DNA of 64,000 nt, taken from NCBI RefSeq assembly GCF_900167405.1, contig NZ_FUWO01000003.1, forward strand, positions 3,571-67,570. Reading direction: 5' to 3'. This DNA is from Globicatella sulfidifaciens DSM 15739 (GTDB lineage: Bacteria; Bacillota; Bacilli; Lactobacillales; Aerococcaceae). A program made the translations under genes and the position numbers. The notes beneath the pieces are model-generated. The model worked only from the letters and a program-made list of their open reading frames with translations, did no database searches and was not told the DNA's origin. This document shows positions 28,419 through 38,776 of this stretch, piece by piece. How positions within the stretch are numbered: position 1 is the first letter of the stretch; each line of letters starts with the position of its first letter.

Positions 28419-28726
28419 CTGTTTTATAGAGAACGGTCTCAATTATCGAAAAATAAGTGATGAAGCAGGTGAAATTTGATAACCAGCTAATCACCGAAAT
28501 TGTATAAGTTAAGGCTGTAACGACTATTTATTATTTAAGTTGTCGATTATTAAAATGAAACACAATTTGGTAGGTTTATTTACTATCTATTTCGCTGATA
28601 AATTAAATTGGCGCAGCGAATGCATTTATTTTTGTTCTTTATTCATTATCGTTTTGATTAATGATGTTGGGTTCATTTTTATGAGACCAAATGGTTAAGC
28701 TGGTAGGTCTAAATGAGCCATAATGG

Positions 28727-29002
28727 TTAATAGTGAATTGAAAAATCTTGGTATGTTTCCGTTGGCGTAATTTCATTAATATCAATTTTATCGATTTTAA
28801 TTAGTCGATAAGGGGTATTAAAGACTTCGTCAATAAAGTAGTCTATCGAATTTTCAGTAGTTTGAACGATTGCTTTGACGGTGCCATCATTTAAATTTTT
28901 AACAAAACCTTTAACTTGAGATTTAAGTGCGCACTGATAAACATGATAACGAAATCCGACCCCTTGAACATTTCCTTTAAAAATAAGTTCAAATGTATGC
29001 AT
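28727..29002 (-). CDS. acyP: Acylphosphatase
   Basis: A 91-residue enzyme that hydrolyses acyl phosphates. The phosphate-binding loop with the catalytic Arg is GNVQGVGFRYHVY and the catalytic Asn lies in VKNLNDGTV. I chose ATG 29002 (MHTFELIF), with AGGATGAGG upstream. The open frame extends 50 codons further, but those residues are not part of the family. It diverges from ftsK. The 28443-28726 gap to yidC holds no gene and only a weak AGACC/GGTCT hairpin. Confidence 0.93.
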   Translation of the reverse strand: MHTFELIFKGNVQGVGFRYHVYQCALKSQVKGFVKNLNDGTVKAIVQTTENSIDYFIDEVFNTPYRLIKIDKIDINEITPTETYQDFSIHY

Positions 29003-29058
29003 AGCCCTCATCCTTTTCATTTTGTATGTGTTCATCATATCAAAAAAAAGTGAATATG

Positions 29059-29067
29059 TGTTATAAT
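29059..29067 (+). promoter_or_regulatory. Extended -10 promoter of ftsK
   Basis: TGTTATAAT lies 38 bp before the TTG start of ftsK; no strong -35. Confidence 0.55.
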
Positions 29068-29105
29068 AATGTGCAGAGAATTTAAGAAAGTGGAGTGTGA
29101 GCATT

Positions 29106-31823
29106 TTGGCTAAAAAAAATACCAACCAAAACAACTCGAAAAAACAAAAAAGTAGCACTCAGACAACTTTAAAATTAAAATATGAAATTACCTATTTAAT
29201 AATAGGTTTAATCATTTTTTTTATTAGTTTATTATCATTATTTGATGGTGGTTTTGTCGGTAATTTATTTGCGAATACTTTTCGTTTATTAATTGGTGAA
29301 ACCTATACCTTGTTTTTACTCAGTGCTATTTTATGGGCAACCTATTTAATTTTAAAAGGACATTTACCTAAAATTCAATGGTGGCGCTATTTAGGGGCCT
29401 TTTTAATTTTAGTATCCTTGACGACAGTATTACATTTTAATTTATTTAATAGTGTCGAACCTTCAGCTATCTTTCGATTAACTTATGAACGATTTCAAAA
29501 TGATTTTCTTGTGAGCCAAAATCGAACGGATTTAGGAGGCGGATTTTTAGGAGCTGCTTTTTATTCAACTTTAGGCTATTTATTTGGTCGTTGGGGTACC
29601 TATTTATTTTCTGGTATTCTTTTCATTATTGGCTTTTGTTTAGTTGAAAGTATCAGTTTTGAGATGTTGAAACAATTTTTCTACAATACATTTGTGGGTA
29701 TCCGCAATATCTTTAAAAAATTATTTCCTAATTTTGAGGAGATTAAAGATGTATTCAATGATCAAGCAATGGATGTCGCTATTTTACAAGAAGATGATCC
29801 GGAATCGATTGAACCGTTTAATTCAGATGTAGGAATGTCCGAAACAACAGTTACTGAAAAGAAACCTTCTTTATTCAATCGACTGTTCAAAGACAAACAA
29901 GTAGTTAATCAATCGGATGATTTGTATCAGACAGCTTATAAACCAACTTATCAAGATGCTGGAACTAGAGAATTTAAGCCCTATGATTTAGGAAAGGAAC
30001 CAGTTGTCAACCGCATTGTGCGTGAAGAAAAGGTGTTAGATTTAGATTATTTTGATTATGATCATAACTTAAAAAAACAATCTAAGTCGAATAACCAACC
30101 CGCTAAAGCAGAGATTACTAAACCAATTATTATAAGCTCTAATCAAGCAACACAGAATGAAATGGCTGCTGACCAAGTTGCAGTATCCAAAGAAAAATCG
30201 TTTGATGAGGGAGATCTCCCATCTACCAACGCAATAACCGATGACCTACAGACTTTGGAAGTCGAAGAACAACCTAGTCAGCGAATGAGTTCAGCTGGAC
30301 ATTGGCAAAATCAAGCGACGAGTACGCAAGACTTAACTACTGATGAGATTGAAAAAGTATTGAATTCTGCTGAGATTTCAGAACCAAAAACGAATAAGAA
30401 ACCAGCTCAAGTTAAGAAAGGAAAAAAATTAACCTTGCCTGGTAAAAACTTATTGAAAAAAATACCACCGGTTGACCAAAGTGAAGAATACGAACGTATT
30501 AATGAAAATATCGAAAAATTAGAACGGACCTTTGAAAGTTTTGGCGTAAAAGCTAAAGTGGTACAAGCTAATTTAGGTCCATCGGTCACCAAGTACGAAA
30601 TTGAACCGGCAGTCGGGGTAAAGGTTAGTAAAATTGTTTCTTTATCTGATGATATTGCTTTAGCGTTAGCCGCGCGTGATATTCGGATGGAAGCACCAAT
30701 TCCGGGTAAGTCATTGATTGGAATTGAAGTACCGAATAATCAAGTTAGTCCGGTTTCATTTTGGGAAATTATTGATGCCGCACTGGAGAGTAAAAACTTA
30801 TTGGAAGTGCCATTGGGTCGTGACATCTCGGGGTCGGTCTGTTTAGCTGATTTAAGCAAGATGCCTCACTTATTAATTGCTGGAGCTACTGGTTCAGGTA
30901 AATCGGTGGGGATGAATGTTATTATTGTATCCTTGTTAATGAAAGCTCAACCGGATGAAGTTAAATTTTTAATGATTGATCCGAAAAAAGTTGAATTGAC
31001 ACTCTATGATGATTTACCACATCAATTGACACCTGTTGTCACTAATCCACGAAAAGCAGCTCAAGCTTTAAATAAAGTGGTTCAAGAAATGGAACGACGT
31101 TATGAATTATTTGCAGCGTCAAATGTGCGAAATATTGATAGTTATAATGAACAAGTAGATGACTGGAACAAAGAACAACGAGAGATCGTTTATGAAAAAT
31201 TACCTAAAATTATTGTATTTGTTGATGAGTTAGCGGATTTAATGATGGTCGCAAGTAATGAAGTCGAAAACGCCATTATACGCTTGGCGCAAATGGCACG
31301 TGCTGCTGGGATTCATATGATTATCGCTACTCAAAGACCATCAGTGGATGTCATTACAGGGATTATTAAAGCCAATGTACCGAGCCGTTTAGCCTTTGCT
31401 GTTTCAAGTGGTACTGACTCACGAACTATTTTAGATAGTAATGGGGCAGAAAAATTACTTGGACGTGGGGATATGCTATTTCAACCAATGGGTAAAAATA
31501 AACCAGTTCGTGTTCAAGGTGCTTATATTTCCGATACAGAAGTTGAACGGATTACAGCTTTTATTAAAGATCAACAAAAAGCTGATTACGAAGATTCACT
31601 GATTGATCTTGATGAGGAGAGTGAAAGTTCACTTGGTGTGAGTGAAGATGAGTACTTTGAAGAGGCTGTCGCCATGCTTGAAGGACTTGAAACCATTAGT
31701 ATTTCTCAATTACAACGTAAATTCAGAATCGGTTATAACCGGGCAGCCCGTTTAGTGGATGATATGGAAGCGGCAGGTTTAGTTGCTCCGCAAGATGGTA
31801 GTAAGCCACGTCAAGTATTATAG
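29106..31823 (+). CDS. ftsK: DNA translocase FtsK/SpoIIIE
   Basis: A 905-residue septal DNA pump for chromosome segregation. It has four N-terminal membrane helices (within about residues 20-195), a charged linker to about residue 450, then the RecA-like motor with Walker A GATGSGKS and Walker [13 protein letters not shown]-terminal winged-helix gamma domain ([20 protein letters not shown]) recognises orienting DNA sites. GGAGTG stands 8 bp before the TTG at 29106. The GTG at 29097 is only 1 bp from GGAG. Confidence 0.95.
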   Translation: MAKKNTNQNNSKKQKSSTQTTLKLKYEITYLIIGLIIFFISLLSLFDGGFVGNLFANTFRLLIGETYTLFLLSAILWATYLILKGHLPKIQWWRYLGAFLILVSLTTVLHFNLFNSVEPSAIFRLTYERFQNDFLVSQNRTDLGGGFLGAAFYSTLGYLFGRWGTYLFSGILFIIGFCLVESISFEMLKQFFYNTFVGIRNIFKKLFPNFEEIKDVFNDQAMDVAILQEDDPESIEPFNSDVGMSETTVTEKKPSLFNRLFKDKQVVNQSDDLYQTAYKPTYQDAGTREFKPYDLGKEPVVNRIVREEKVLDLDYFDYDHNLKKQSKSNNQPAKAEITKPIIISSNQATQNEMAADQVAVSKEKSFDEGDLPSTNAITDDLQTLEVEEQPSQRMSSAGHWQNQATSTQDLTTDEIEKVLNSAEISEPKTNKKPAQVKKGKKLTLPGKNLLKKIPPVDQSEEYERINENIEKLERTFESFGVKAKVVQANLGPSVTKYEIEPAVGVKVSKIVSLSDDIALALAARDIRMEAPIPGKSLIGIEVPNNQVSPVSFWEIIDAALESKNLLEVPLGRDISGSVCLADLSKMPHLLIAGATGSGKSVGMNVIIVSLLMKAQPDEVKFLMIDPKKVELTLYDDLPHQLTPVVTNPRKAAQALNKVVQEMERRYELFAASNVRNIDSYNEQVDDWNKEQREIVYEKLPKIIVFVDELADLMMVASNEVENAIIRLAQMARAAGIHMIIATQRPSVDVITGIIKANVPSRLAFAVSSGTDSRTILDSNGAEKLLGRGDMLFQPMGKNKPVRVQGAYISDTEVERITAFIKDQQKADYEDSLIDLDEESESSLGVSEDEYFEEAVAMLEGLETISISQLQRKFRIGYNRAARLVDDMEAAGLVAPQDGSKPRQVL

Positions 31824-31883
31824 AATTAACTAGTATCCATTTAGATGATATGACCGAAGATATACAAATCAATTAAATAAAAA

Positions 31884-31980
31884 TAAAACGAGATTTCGCT
31901 AGACTCAAATGTCATTTCCTTTAGATCATAAAAGGAACGATAAGGAGCATTACGCATAGAGCAAGCTAATCTCGTTTTTT
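31884..31980. terminator. Bidirectional terminator between ftsK and azlD
   Basis: AACGAGATT and AATCTCGTT form the outer stem, with TTTTTT on the + side and AAAATAAAA on the other. It can serve ftsK (+) and azlCD (-). Confidence 0.75.
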
Positions 31981-31982
31981 AT

Positions 31983-32306
31983 TTATAAACTTTGAATCAG
32001 TACCATATAAACAATTGTTCCAATACTAATACTTAATAATAAATTACGTTTGAATAAATGAATAATAATGACAACAACCGTTGCAATGAAACCATACCAG
32101 TTTTGTTGAGAAAATGGTATTTGATAATTTTTAAAAGCATAAATAACTAATAAAGCTAGAACAGCACTTGGTAAAACCTCACCCAAATATCGTACAAATT
32201 GAGGTGGTTCTTTACTTTCAGGAAAGATAAGAAACGTAATAAAACGAGTGGTCATGGTACCTAAAACTACCACTAGAATTGTCAGAATTTGTTGTGTATT
32301 CGTCAT
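31983..32306 (-). CDS. azlD: AzlD family branched-chain amino acid export subunit
   Basis: A 107-residue membrane protein with about four helices, the small partner of AzlC in branched-chain amino acid export (4-azaleucine resistance in B. subtilis). Conserved blocks are TMTTRFITFLIFP and LGEVLPSAVLALLVIY. The ATG at 32306 has GGGAG 8 bp upstream; an ATG at 32312 that overlaps the azlC stop is the alternative. The two genes are translationally coupled. Confidence 0.9.
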   Translation of the reverse strand: MTNTQQILTILVVVLGTMTTRFITFLIFPESKEPPQFVRYLGEVLPSAVLALLVIYAFKNYQIPFSQQNWYGFIATVVVIIIHLFKRNLLLSISIGTIVYMVLIQSL

Positions 32307-32308
32307 CT

Positions 32309-33001
32309 TCATCGCTCCCAACTACTAGGCTTCGTTATAAAAAATTGAAAAGAAAAAATGAGTATAATTATTACCATCGCAGGAATCATAAAATTTTCTG
32401 CCCCAAATACGATAAGACTTAATAGAGAGGCCAACAAACCAATAAATACGGAATGATGTTGTTTTTTCTTAAGCCAGTGATCGAGTAATAACACAATAAA
32501 AAGCGCATTTAGGACAAAATCAATCCCTTGAGTATCAAAAGGTAAATGATTACCAAAAATAGCACCTACAGCTGTACCAAACACCCAATACATTTGATTT
32601 AACCAAGTAACATGAAAATAGACCCAACTTTTATCTAAGTATTCCGGAATATCAAGTGAAACATTAATCGAAAAAGTTTCGTCACACATGCCAAAAATAA
32701 TAAAAAATTTCTTCCAACCTAAATTTTTAAATTTATCCAGCATCGATAATCCATAAAATATATGACGAGCATTCACCATGAGCGTTAATAAATAGGACAT
32801 TATCGGATTAAAGGTTCCTAATAACATACTCATGGTGACAAACTCCATTGACCCGGCATAGACGATAGCACTGGTTATAATAGGAAACAGCGGATGAAAA
32901 CCTAAAGAAGTGGCGAAGATACCATAGGATATGCCTAAAAATAAAAAACCTGTAAAAATTGGGATTGTTTTGGGAAAAGCAAATTTAAAAGCGTCTTTCA
33001 T
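32309..33001 (-). CDS. azlC: AzlC family branched-chain amino acid permease
   Basis: A 230-residue membrane protein with about six helices, the large subunit of the AzlCD exporter. The N-terminal FPKTIPIFTGFLFLGISYG and the mid-region YAGSMEFVTMSMLLG are typical. ATG 33001 has AAAGGAG 7 bp upstream; the in-frame ATG at 33007 is too close to it. No Lrp-like regulator lies nearby. Confidence 0.92.
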   Translation of the reverse strand: MKDAFKFAFPKTIPIFTGFLFLGISYGIFATSLGFHPLFPIITSAIVYAGSMEFVTMSMLLGTFNPIMSYLLTLMVNARHIFYGLSMLDKFKNLGWKKFFIIFGMCDETFSINVSLDIPEYLDKSWVYFHVTWLNQMYWVFGTAVGAIFGNHLPFDTQGIDFVLNALFIVLLLDHWLKKKQHHSVFIGLLASLLSLIVFGAENFMIPAMVIIILIFSFQFFITKPSSWER

Positions 33002-33085
33002 TCTCATGCTCCTTTACAAAAAAATAAGGTATCATAGTACCTAAAAGTTTTTAATAAAAAATTAAAAACGTATTAGCATTACTTA

Positions 33086-33114
33086 ATTTTATTTTAACCA
33101 CCTACTTTAGTCAA
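33086..33114 (-). promoter_or_regulatory. Promoter of azlCD
   Basis: On the - strand TTGACT (33109-33114), a 17-bp spacer and TAAAAT (33086-33091). Confidence 0.75.
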
Positions 33115-33138
33115 GTTTTGTGAGTTGTTTAAATTAAG

Positions 33139-33170
33139 TTGCTTGACTGATATGAAATTGGTAAAATACT
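33139..33170 (+). promoter_or_regulatory. Promoter of cmk
   Basis: TTGCTT (33139-33144) with TAAAAT at 33162-33167, 17 bp apart. TTGACT at 33143 with AATACT at 33165 (16 bp) is an overlapping alternative. It diverges from the azlCD promoter 25 bp away. Confidence 0.55.
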
Positions 33171-33193
33171 AAAAGTATATGAGGTGATAATAA

Positions 33194-33859
33194 ATGAAAA
33201 AAATAACCATTGCTATTGATGGACCGGCTTCTTCGGGTAAAAGTACAATCGCCAAAGAAGTCGCTCAACGATTAGGAATAGCTTATATCGATACTGGTGC
33301 GATGTATCGCGGTATTACTTTAGCATTAATAGAGCAAAATATACCTTTCGCTGATGTCAATCAAATCGTGGCATTGATGAATCAAATAAAAATGGAATTT
33401 AAAATAATTGAAGGGAGTCAGCATCTTTTCATTGAAGGAGAAGATGTCTCGAAAAAAATTCGTTCAGTCGAAGTAACCGAAAATGTTTCAGAAGTCGCTG
33501 CAATACCTGAAGTGCGCCAACACTTAGTAAGTCTGCAACAACGAATGGCTGAAGCCAGTTCAGTTGTAATGGATGGCCGTGATATTGGAACAGTGGTGTT
33601 ACCTAATGCACCATACAAGTTTTTCTTTACGGCCAGTCCACAGGTAAGGGCCTTACGACGTTATAAAGAAAATATGGCAAAAGGTTTGACATCACAAAGC
33701 TTAGATGAGATAGAAGCAGCCATCATCGAACGGGATCGCTATGACTCGACCAGAGAACATAGTCCCTTAAGAAAAGCGGATGATGCGATTTTAATTGATA
33801 CGAGTGACTTGACCATTGACGAAATCGTCACAAATATCATTCAATATGTTGAGAAATAA
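33194..33859 (+). CDS. cmk: Cytidylate kinase
   Basis: A 221-residue (d)CMP kinase. The P-loop is AIDGPASSGKSTIAK, the NMP-binding segment is YIDTGAMYRGIT, and DGRDIGTVVLP is the hallmark of the family. RBS GAGGTGATA precedes the ATG. cmk followed by rpsA and der is a common Firmicutes order. Confidence 0.97.
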   Translation: MKKITIAIDGPASSGKSTIAKEVAQRLGIAYIDTGAMYRGITLALIEQNIPFADVNQIVALMNQIKMEFKIIEGSQHLFIEGEDVSKKIRSVEVTENVSEVAAIPEVRQHLVSLQQRMAEASSVVMDGRDIGTVVLPNAPYKFFFTASPQVRALRRYKENMAKGLTSQSLDEIEAAIIERDRYDSTREHSPLRKADDAILIDTSDLTIDEIVTNIIQYVEK

Positions 33860-33911
33860 GTATTAAATTGATAGTTTTATCGCTTTCTTACTAGACGAAA
33901 GCTGATTTATT

Positions 33912-33920
33912 TGTTAAAAT
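33912..33920 (+). promoter_or_regulatory. Putative extended -10 promoter of rpsA
   Basis: TGTTAAAAT lies 72 bp before the rpsA ATG; the -35 is weak. Confidence 0.45.
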
Positions 33921-33931
33921 GTTCATTGTAG

Positions 33932-33953
33932 GCTCTTTATAACTAAAAAGAGC
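33932..33953 (+). promoter_or_regulatory. Small hairpin in the rpsA leader
   Basis: GCTCTTT and AAAGAGC pair around a short loop. No T-run follows, so it is not a simple terminator. It could be a leader structure or operator; its function is unknown. Confidence 0.4.
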
Positions 33954-33991
33954 GACAATATTGTAGGTAACTGCTTAGGAGGAACTGGTAG

Positions 33992-35413
33992 ATGTCAGAA
34001 GTTGAAAAGACAGAAATTGAAATGACTGAAGTAGAAAATACTGAAGTTGAAAGTACAGAAGTTGAGAATACTGAAGTTGAAGAAACTGAAGTAGCAAAAG
34101 TTGAAGATACAAAAGAGGAAGAAGCTCCTGTTGTATTAGAAACAATGGAAGATGCTTTAGATAGCGTCATCGAAATTAAGATTGGTGATACTGTAAAAGG
34201 TGATGTATTAGCCTTTGATGATAACCAAGTACGTGTTGCTATTAAAGAATCTGGTGGTTTAGAAGGTGTTATCCCTCGTAATGAATTATCAGAATCTTCA
34301 TTTGAAGAATTATCAGATATCGTATCAATTGGTGATGAAGTAGAATTAGTTGTTTTAAAACCAATTAAAGATAAAGAAAATGGTAACTACTTATTATCTA
34401 AAAAACGCGTTGAAGCTAAAAAAGTTTGGGCTGAATTAAAAGAAAAAGCTGACAAAGGCGAAACAATTGAAGCACCTGTAAAAGATGTTGTTAAAGGTGG
34501 TTTAGTAGTTGATGCTGGTGTTCGTGGATTCGTTCCAGCTTCTATGGTTGAAGATCACTTTGTAGAAGACTTCTCCCCATACAAAGGTCAAACTTTAGAA
34601 TTCAAGATCGTTGAAATCGATGATATGGATAATCGTTTAATTTTATCTCATAAAGAAATCGCTAGAGCTGAACGTGAAGCAAAACGTGCAGAAATTTTAT
34701 CTAATTTAGAAGTGGATTCTATTGTTGAAGGTAAAGTTGCGCGCTTAACAAACTTTGGTGCCTTTATCGATTTAGGTGGGGTTGATGGATTAGTTCATAT
34801 TAGCCGTATTTCACACCAACACATTAACAAGCCAAGTGATGCGTTAACAATTGGTGATACCGTTCAAGTGAAAGTATTATCAGTTGATGAAGAAAAAGGA
34901 CGTATTTCATTATCAATTAAAGACACTCTACCTGGACCTTGGGATAATATCGAAGAAAAAGCAAGTGAAGGAACTGTCTTAAAAGGAACTGTAAAACGTT
35001 TAACTGATTTCGGTGCGTTCGTTGAAGTATTCCCTGGAGTTGAAGGTTTAGTTCACGTTTCACAAATTGCTCATGAGCACGTTGCATCTCCTGCTGATAA
35101 ATTAGAAGAAGGTCAAGAAATTGATGTTAAAGTTTTAAGTACTGATGCTGAAAATCAAAGATTATCTTTATCAATTAAAGCTTTATTAGAAAGACCAGCT
35201 CAACCAGGAAGAGAAGAACAAGCTTTTACTGAAGGCCGAGCAGCAAGACCTGCACGTTCTAATAACCAACGTCCAAGAAGAAATAGTGGACAAGCTCGTC
35301 GTCAAAATAATTCGAATACAAAAACAACATATTCAGATTCAAATGACACTGGCTTCACAATTGGTGATGTATTTGGAGATTTACTTGATGGTTTCAAACC
35401 AGAAGGTGAATAA
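33992..35413 (+). CDS. rpsA: S1 RNA-binding domain protein (ribosomal S1 homologue)
   Basis: A 473-residue protein with four S1 domains (about residues 62-130, 150-217, 233-303 and 318-390), the Firmicutes homologue of ribosomal protein S1. The third and fourth S1 domains carry TNFGAFIDLGGVDGLVHIS and TDFGAFVEVFPGVEGLVHVS. Two features are unusual. Residues 7-36 consist of six five-residue repeats of the type TEVEN, and the tail is rich in Arg and Asn. RBS TAGGAGGAA precedes the ATG. Confidence 0.94.
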   Translation: MSEVEKTEIEMTEVENTEVESTEVENTEVEETEVAKVEDTKEEEAPVVLETMEDALDSVIEIKIGDTVKGDVLAFDDNQVRVAIKESGGLEGVIPRNELSESSFEELSDIVSIGDEVELVVLKPIKDKENGNYLLSKKRVEAKKVWAELKEKADKGETIEAPVKDVVKGGLVVDAGVRGFVPASMVEDHFVEDFSPYKGQTLEFKIVEIDDMDNRLILSHKEIARAEREAKRAEILSNLEVDSIVEGKVARLTNFGAFIDLGGVDGLVHISRISHQHINKPSDALTIGDTVQVKVLSVDEEKGRISLSIKDTLPGPWDNIEEKASEGTVLKGTVKRLTDFGAFVEVFPGVEGLVHVSQIAHEHVASPADKLEEGQEIDVKVLSTDAENQRLSLSIKALLERPAQPGREEQAFTEGRAARPARSNNQRPRRNSGQARRQNNSNTKTTYSDSNDTGFTIGDVFGDLLDGFKPEGE

Positions 35414-35437
35414 TCGATACTTTAAATAAAGTCAATC

Positions 35438-35467
35438 AGGCTGTGACCTAAGTCGCAGCCTTTTCTT
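35438..35467 (+). terminator. Terminator after rpsA
   Basis: AGGCTGTGAC and GTCGCAGCCT pair around CTAA, then TTTTCTT. der starts 25 bp later, so read-through may be partial. Confidence 0.8.
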
Positions 35468-35491
35468 ATGAAATTTTTTGGAGGTGAACAG

Positions 35492-36805
35492 ATGAGTATT
35501 CCTACAGTTGCTTTAGTTGGAAGACCCAATGTGGGCAAATCAACCGTATTTAATCGTTTAGTAGGGGAACGAATTTCCATTGTTGAAGATTATCCTGGTG
35601 TTACCCGTGACCGTATATATGCAAAAGGGGAATGGTTAGGCAAAGAATTTCGTTTAATTGATACGGGTGGGATTGAGATGATTGATGAACCGATCATGAA
35701 TCAAATCCGTTATCAAGCACAAATTGCGATTGATGAAGCAGATGTCATTCTCTTTTTAACGAGTGCAAGAGAAGGCGTAACAGATGCTGATGAAGAATTA
35801 TCAATGTTACTGCATCGAACTAATAAACCGGTGATCCTTTTAGTGAATAAAGCCGACAATCCAGAACAACGTCAACAAGTTTGGGAGTTTTACTCACTTG
35901 GCCAAGGTGATCCTTTCCCCGTATCTGGGGCACACGGAACAGGGTTAGGTGATGTTTTAGATAAGATTTTTACCTATATTCCAGAAGACGCTCAAACAAA
36001 GGAAAATGAGGACGTAATCAAGTTTAGTTTTATTGGACGTCCGAATGTGGGGAAATCTAGCTTAGTCAATGCCATCTTAAAAGAACAGCGAGTGATTGTT
36101 TCCGATATGGAAGGGACAACCCGAGAAGCGGTTGATACTTATTTTACCACTGACAATGGTCGTGAATTTAATATGATCGATACGGCTGGTATTCGTAAAC
36201 GGGGTAAAGTTTATGAAAATACCGAAAAATACAGTGTGTTAAGAGCCTTATCTGCGATTGATCGTAGTGATATTGTCTGTTTAGTAATTGATGCTGTAAC
36301 AGGTATTAGAGAACAAGATAAAAAGGTTGCCGGTTATGCTTATGAAGCAGGCAAAGGAATTGTTATTTTAGTGAATAAATGGGATGCGGTTGATAAATCG
36401 GAAAACTTATTCGAAGAATTCACCAAAGATATTCGTGCACAATTCCAATACTTAGAATTTGCCCCAATTTTGTTCGTCAGTGCCAAAACAGGGCAACGAT
36501 TGAATCGATTACCAGAATTATTAGAAATGATTTATGATAATCGTCATCGTCGTATTCAATCTTCTGTTCTTAATGATGTATTAATGGATGCTGTCGCAAT
36601 GAATCCAACTCCGACTGATAAAGGTCGAAGATTGAAGATCTATTATATGACTCAAGTAGCCGTTAATCCCCCAACTTTTGTTGTCTTTGTCAATGACTTA
36701 GAACTGATGCATTTCAGTTATGAACGTTTTTTACAAAATCAGCTCCGTGATTCTTTTTATTTTGAAGGAACACCAATAAAATTAATTGTCAGAGAGCGTG
36801 AATAG
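35492..36805 (+). CDS. der: GTPase Der (EngA)
   Basis: A 437-residue protein with two tandem GTPase domains and a C-terminal KH-like domain, needed for 50S assembly. The two G1 motifs are GRPNVGKS (near residues 10 and 183). Both G3 motifs (DTGG and DTAG) and both G4 motifs (NKAD and NKWD) are present. ATG 35492 has GGAGGTGA 5 bp upstream; the longer frame from 35468 has no RBS. Confidence 0.97.
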   Translation: MSIPTVALVGRPNVGKSTVFNRLVGERISIVEDYPGVTRDRIYAKGEWLGKEFRLIDTGGIEMIDEPIMNQIRYQAQIAIDEADVILFLTSAREGVTDADEELSMLLHRTNKPVILLVNKADNPEQRQQVWEFYSLGQGDPFPVSGAHGTGLGDVLDKIFTYIPEDAQTKENEDVIKFSFIGRPNVGKSSLVNAILKEQRVIVSDMEGTTREAVDTYFTTDNGREFNMIDTAGIRKRGKVYENTEKYSVLRALSAIDRSDIVCLVIDAVTGIREQDKKVAGYAYEAGKGIVILVNKWDAVDKSENLFEEFTKDIRAQFQYLEFAPILFVSAKTGQRLNRLPELLEMIYDNRHRRIQSSVLNDVLMDAVAMNPTPTDKGRRLKIYYMTQVAVNPPTFVVFVNDLELMHFSYERFLQNQLRDSFYFEGTPIKLIVRERE

Positions 36806-36816
36806 TAGTCTTTTTA

Positions 36817-36845
36817 TTGAATTCATCATAAAGATGTGCTATTCT
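36817..36845 (+). promoter_or_regulatory. Promoter of hup
   Basis: TTGAAT (36817-36822), a 17-bp spacer and TATTCT (36840-36845) with TG in the extended -10 position. Confidence 0.5.
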
Positions 36846-36882
36846 GATATAGAAATAACTATTGAAATTTATTTCGATGTAA

Positions 36883-36897
36883 TACTCTTAAAGAGTA
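36883..36897. promoter_or_regulatory. 15-bp palindrome in the hup leader
   Basis: TACTCTTAAAGAGTA is a near-perfect inverted repeat 22 bp before the hup ATG. It may be an operator or a leader hairpin. Confidence 0.35.
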
Positions 36898-36919
36898 AAA
36901 ATTAAGGAGGAATTTACTA

Positions 36920-37195
36920 ATGGCAAATAAAGCAGAATTAGTAGAAAAAGTAGTAGCTAAAACAAACTTAACTAAGAAAGATGTAACTGCAACTGTAGAA
37001 GCATTATTCGAAACAATTCAAGAAGAATTATCTGCAGGTGAAAAAGTTCAATTAATCGGCTTTGGTACATTTGAAGTTCGTGAACGTGCAGCTCGTAAAG
37101 GTCGTAACCCTCAAACAGGTGAAGAAATTGAAATCGCTGCTTCTAAAGTTCCAGGATTTAAAGCTGGTAAAGCATTAAAAGACGCAGTTAAATAA
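36920..37195 (+). CDS. hup: DNA-binding protein HU
   Basis: A 91-residue histone-like protein that bends and compacts DNA. The conserved blocks are [20 protein letters not shown] and [27 protein letters not shown] is strong. A good terminator follows at 37221. Confidence 0.98.
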   Translation: MANKAELVEKVVAKTNLTKKDVTATVEALFETIQEELSAGEKVQLIGFGTFEVRERAARKGRNPQTGEEIEIAASKVPGFKAGKALKDAVK

Positions 37196-37220
37196 GTTTA
37201 AAATTAACTAAGATAAAATG

Positions 37221-37263
37221 GACAGAAAATGGAAAGTTTAATTTTTCCTTTCTGTCTTTTTTT
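37221..37263 (+). terminator. Terminator of hup
   Basis: GACAGAAAATGGAAA pairs with TTTCCTTTCTGTC and is followed by seven T. Confidence 0.88.
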
Positions 37264-37437
37264 ATATAGAATGATCGATAATAATGGTGATTTGACTTTT
37301 TTGGTTTGAAGAGATAAATATCATCTTAATGGTTCAATGTTGTGTGAACTCGGCTGACCGCTTCAACTCTGTCCAATGATTCACTGACAGACCATTTAAG
37401 ATTTATAAGAGTCAAAATTTTATTTTGATTTAAAACA

Positions 37438-37446
37438 TGATATAAT
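37438..37446 (+). promoter_or_regulatory. Extended -10 promoter of the TPR gene
   Basis: TGATATAAT lies 37 bp before the start codon. No clear -35. The region 37264-37437 before it has no other visible feature. Confidence 0.55.
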
Positions 37447-37482
37447 ACAATAGAGTTTTGAGAATGAAAAAGGAGAATCAAT

Positions 37483-38766
37483 ATGTCTCTTGCCCAGGAA
37501 CTATTTAAAGAATATCAAACAGTTGCGAATGGTTATAGCTTAATTCAAGAATTAGAATATTATTTGCAATTAGCAGTTGAAGAAAATGACACTTACTTAG
37601 AATTGACTGAATTAGCTCAGTTATTTGGACGTAGTGGTTATCTTGATTTGAAAATCGCTTTATTAAATGAATTGTGGAATATAAAACCGGATGTTGAAAT
37701 TGGCTATTTATTAGCACAACAAGCTTATGATTTAGATCAAATTGAGCAAGCGGCTGAGTGGATAGACAAACTATCCCATTTTACGATGACTGAAAAAATG
37801 CGCCTTTTACAAGCTCATATTGCGGGTAAACGAGGGGATACACATCAACAAAAAATGTTACTCGATCAATTATTAAAGGAAAATCCCCAATCTGCGACAT
37901 TGTATTATTACCAAGCTCAGTTTTACTTAAAGGAAAATGATTTTATCAAAGCTAAAGAATTTTTGAATGTTATTTTGGACTACTTTCCGCAAAGTCAATG
38001 GGCTAAGTCTGCACGTTCATTATTAATTAATACGATGATAGACAGTGAATTCATTGATCCTGAGCAATTATCCAATTTGATAGCAAACAAGCAATTACCC
38101 GAATTTGAAACTGCTACAGATTGGTTGCAAATTGCCAAAGCGTCCTTTGTTGTTGAGGATTATGAACAAGCACTTGCATTTGCTAAGCAATCATTTGAAC
38201 TGGATAAGGACAATTTAGATAGTATTTTTCTTCAATTACAAATTGCTGTCATCCAACAAGACGTAACAGCTGCTAAGAATTTTTTAGAATGGCTAGAACG
38301 CAATATCCCTATCGGGCATGAATTAATTGGTGAAATGAGCCAATTAGCAGCACAAATGGATTTATTAAGCGATTCATTAATCGAAAAGCTAATTGATTAT
38401 ACTTTATTATTAGAAGATAATAGTGAACAATTCCAATATATTCAACTTATTACCCATTATTATGTTAAAATGAATCAAGCAGCACCACTAGAAGCATTTG
38501 CTGATATGATGGCTGAAGAGATTGAAGAACCTGCATCGTTAAGTTATGCTTATGCTAAATATTTTGAATTATCCAATAATTTTGTTGAGGCTGAAGCTTA
38601 TTATTTAGATGCCATTGAATTAGCTTTAAATATACCGACATTGGTTTATGAATTAGCCCAACTGTATCTTAAGTTCAATGAAAAAGAATTAGCAGCCCCC
38701 TTAAAGACACAGTATCAACACACGCTTTATGATATACCGGAATTAAGACAGTTAATAATTGAGTAG
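37483..38766 (+). CDS. Tetratricopeptide repeat protein (YpiA-like)
   Basis: A 427-residue all-helical protein with TPR-like repeats, for example LYYYQAQFYLKENDFIKAKE and EDYEQALAFAKQSFELDKDN. It has no signal peptide. It lies directly before the reoY homologue, as ypiA does in Bacillus and Listeria. There YpiA acts with ReoY in ClpCP-dependent degradation of MurA. The assignment as YpiA rests on fold, size and neighbour. RBS AAGGAGAA precedes the ATG. Confidence 0.85.
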   Translation: MSLAQELFKEYQTVANGYSLIQELEYYLQLAVEENDTYLELTELAQLFGRSGYLDLKIALLNELWNIKPDVEIGYLLAQQAYDLDQIEQAAEWIDKLSHFTMTEKMRLLQAHIAGKRGDTHQQKMLLDQLLKENPQSATLYYYQAQFYLKENDFIKAKEFLNVILDYFPQSQWAKSARSLLINTMIDSEFIDPEQLSNLIANKQLPEFETATDWLQIAKASFVVEDYEQALAFAKQSFELDKDNLDSIFLQLQIAVIQQDVTAAKNFLEWLERNIPIGHELIGEMSQLAAQMDLLSDSLIEKLIDYTLLLEDNSEQFQYIQLITHYYVKMNQAAPLEAFADMMAEEIEEPASLSYAYAKYFELSNNFVEAEAYYLDAIELALNIPTLVYELAQLYLKFNEKELAAPLKTQYQHTLYDIPELRQLIIE

Positions 38767-38776
38767 GAGGGATAAA

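Noticed and set aside
28690-28726. Terminator for acyP (AGACC/GGTCT)
   Set aside because: The stem is only five base pairs and the T-run is poor, so I mention it only in the acyP entry.
33930-33953. ISL3-like end in GGCTCTTTATAACT before rpsA
   Set aside because: The first bases match, but the far end is GAGCGAC at 24 bp and there is no target duplication. A simple hairpin explains it.
33943-34170. - strand frame rich in Ser and Thr opposite rpsA
   Set aside because: It is the antisense shadow of the TEVEx repeats of rpsA.
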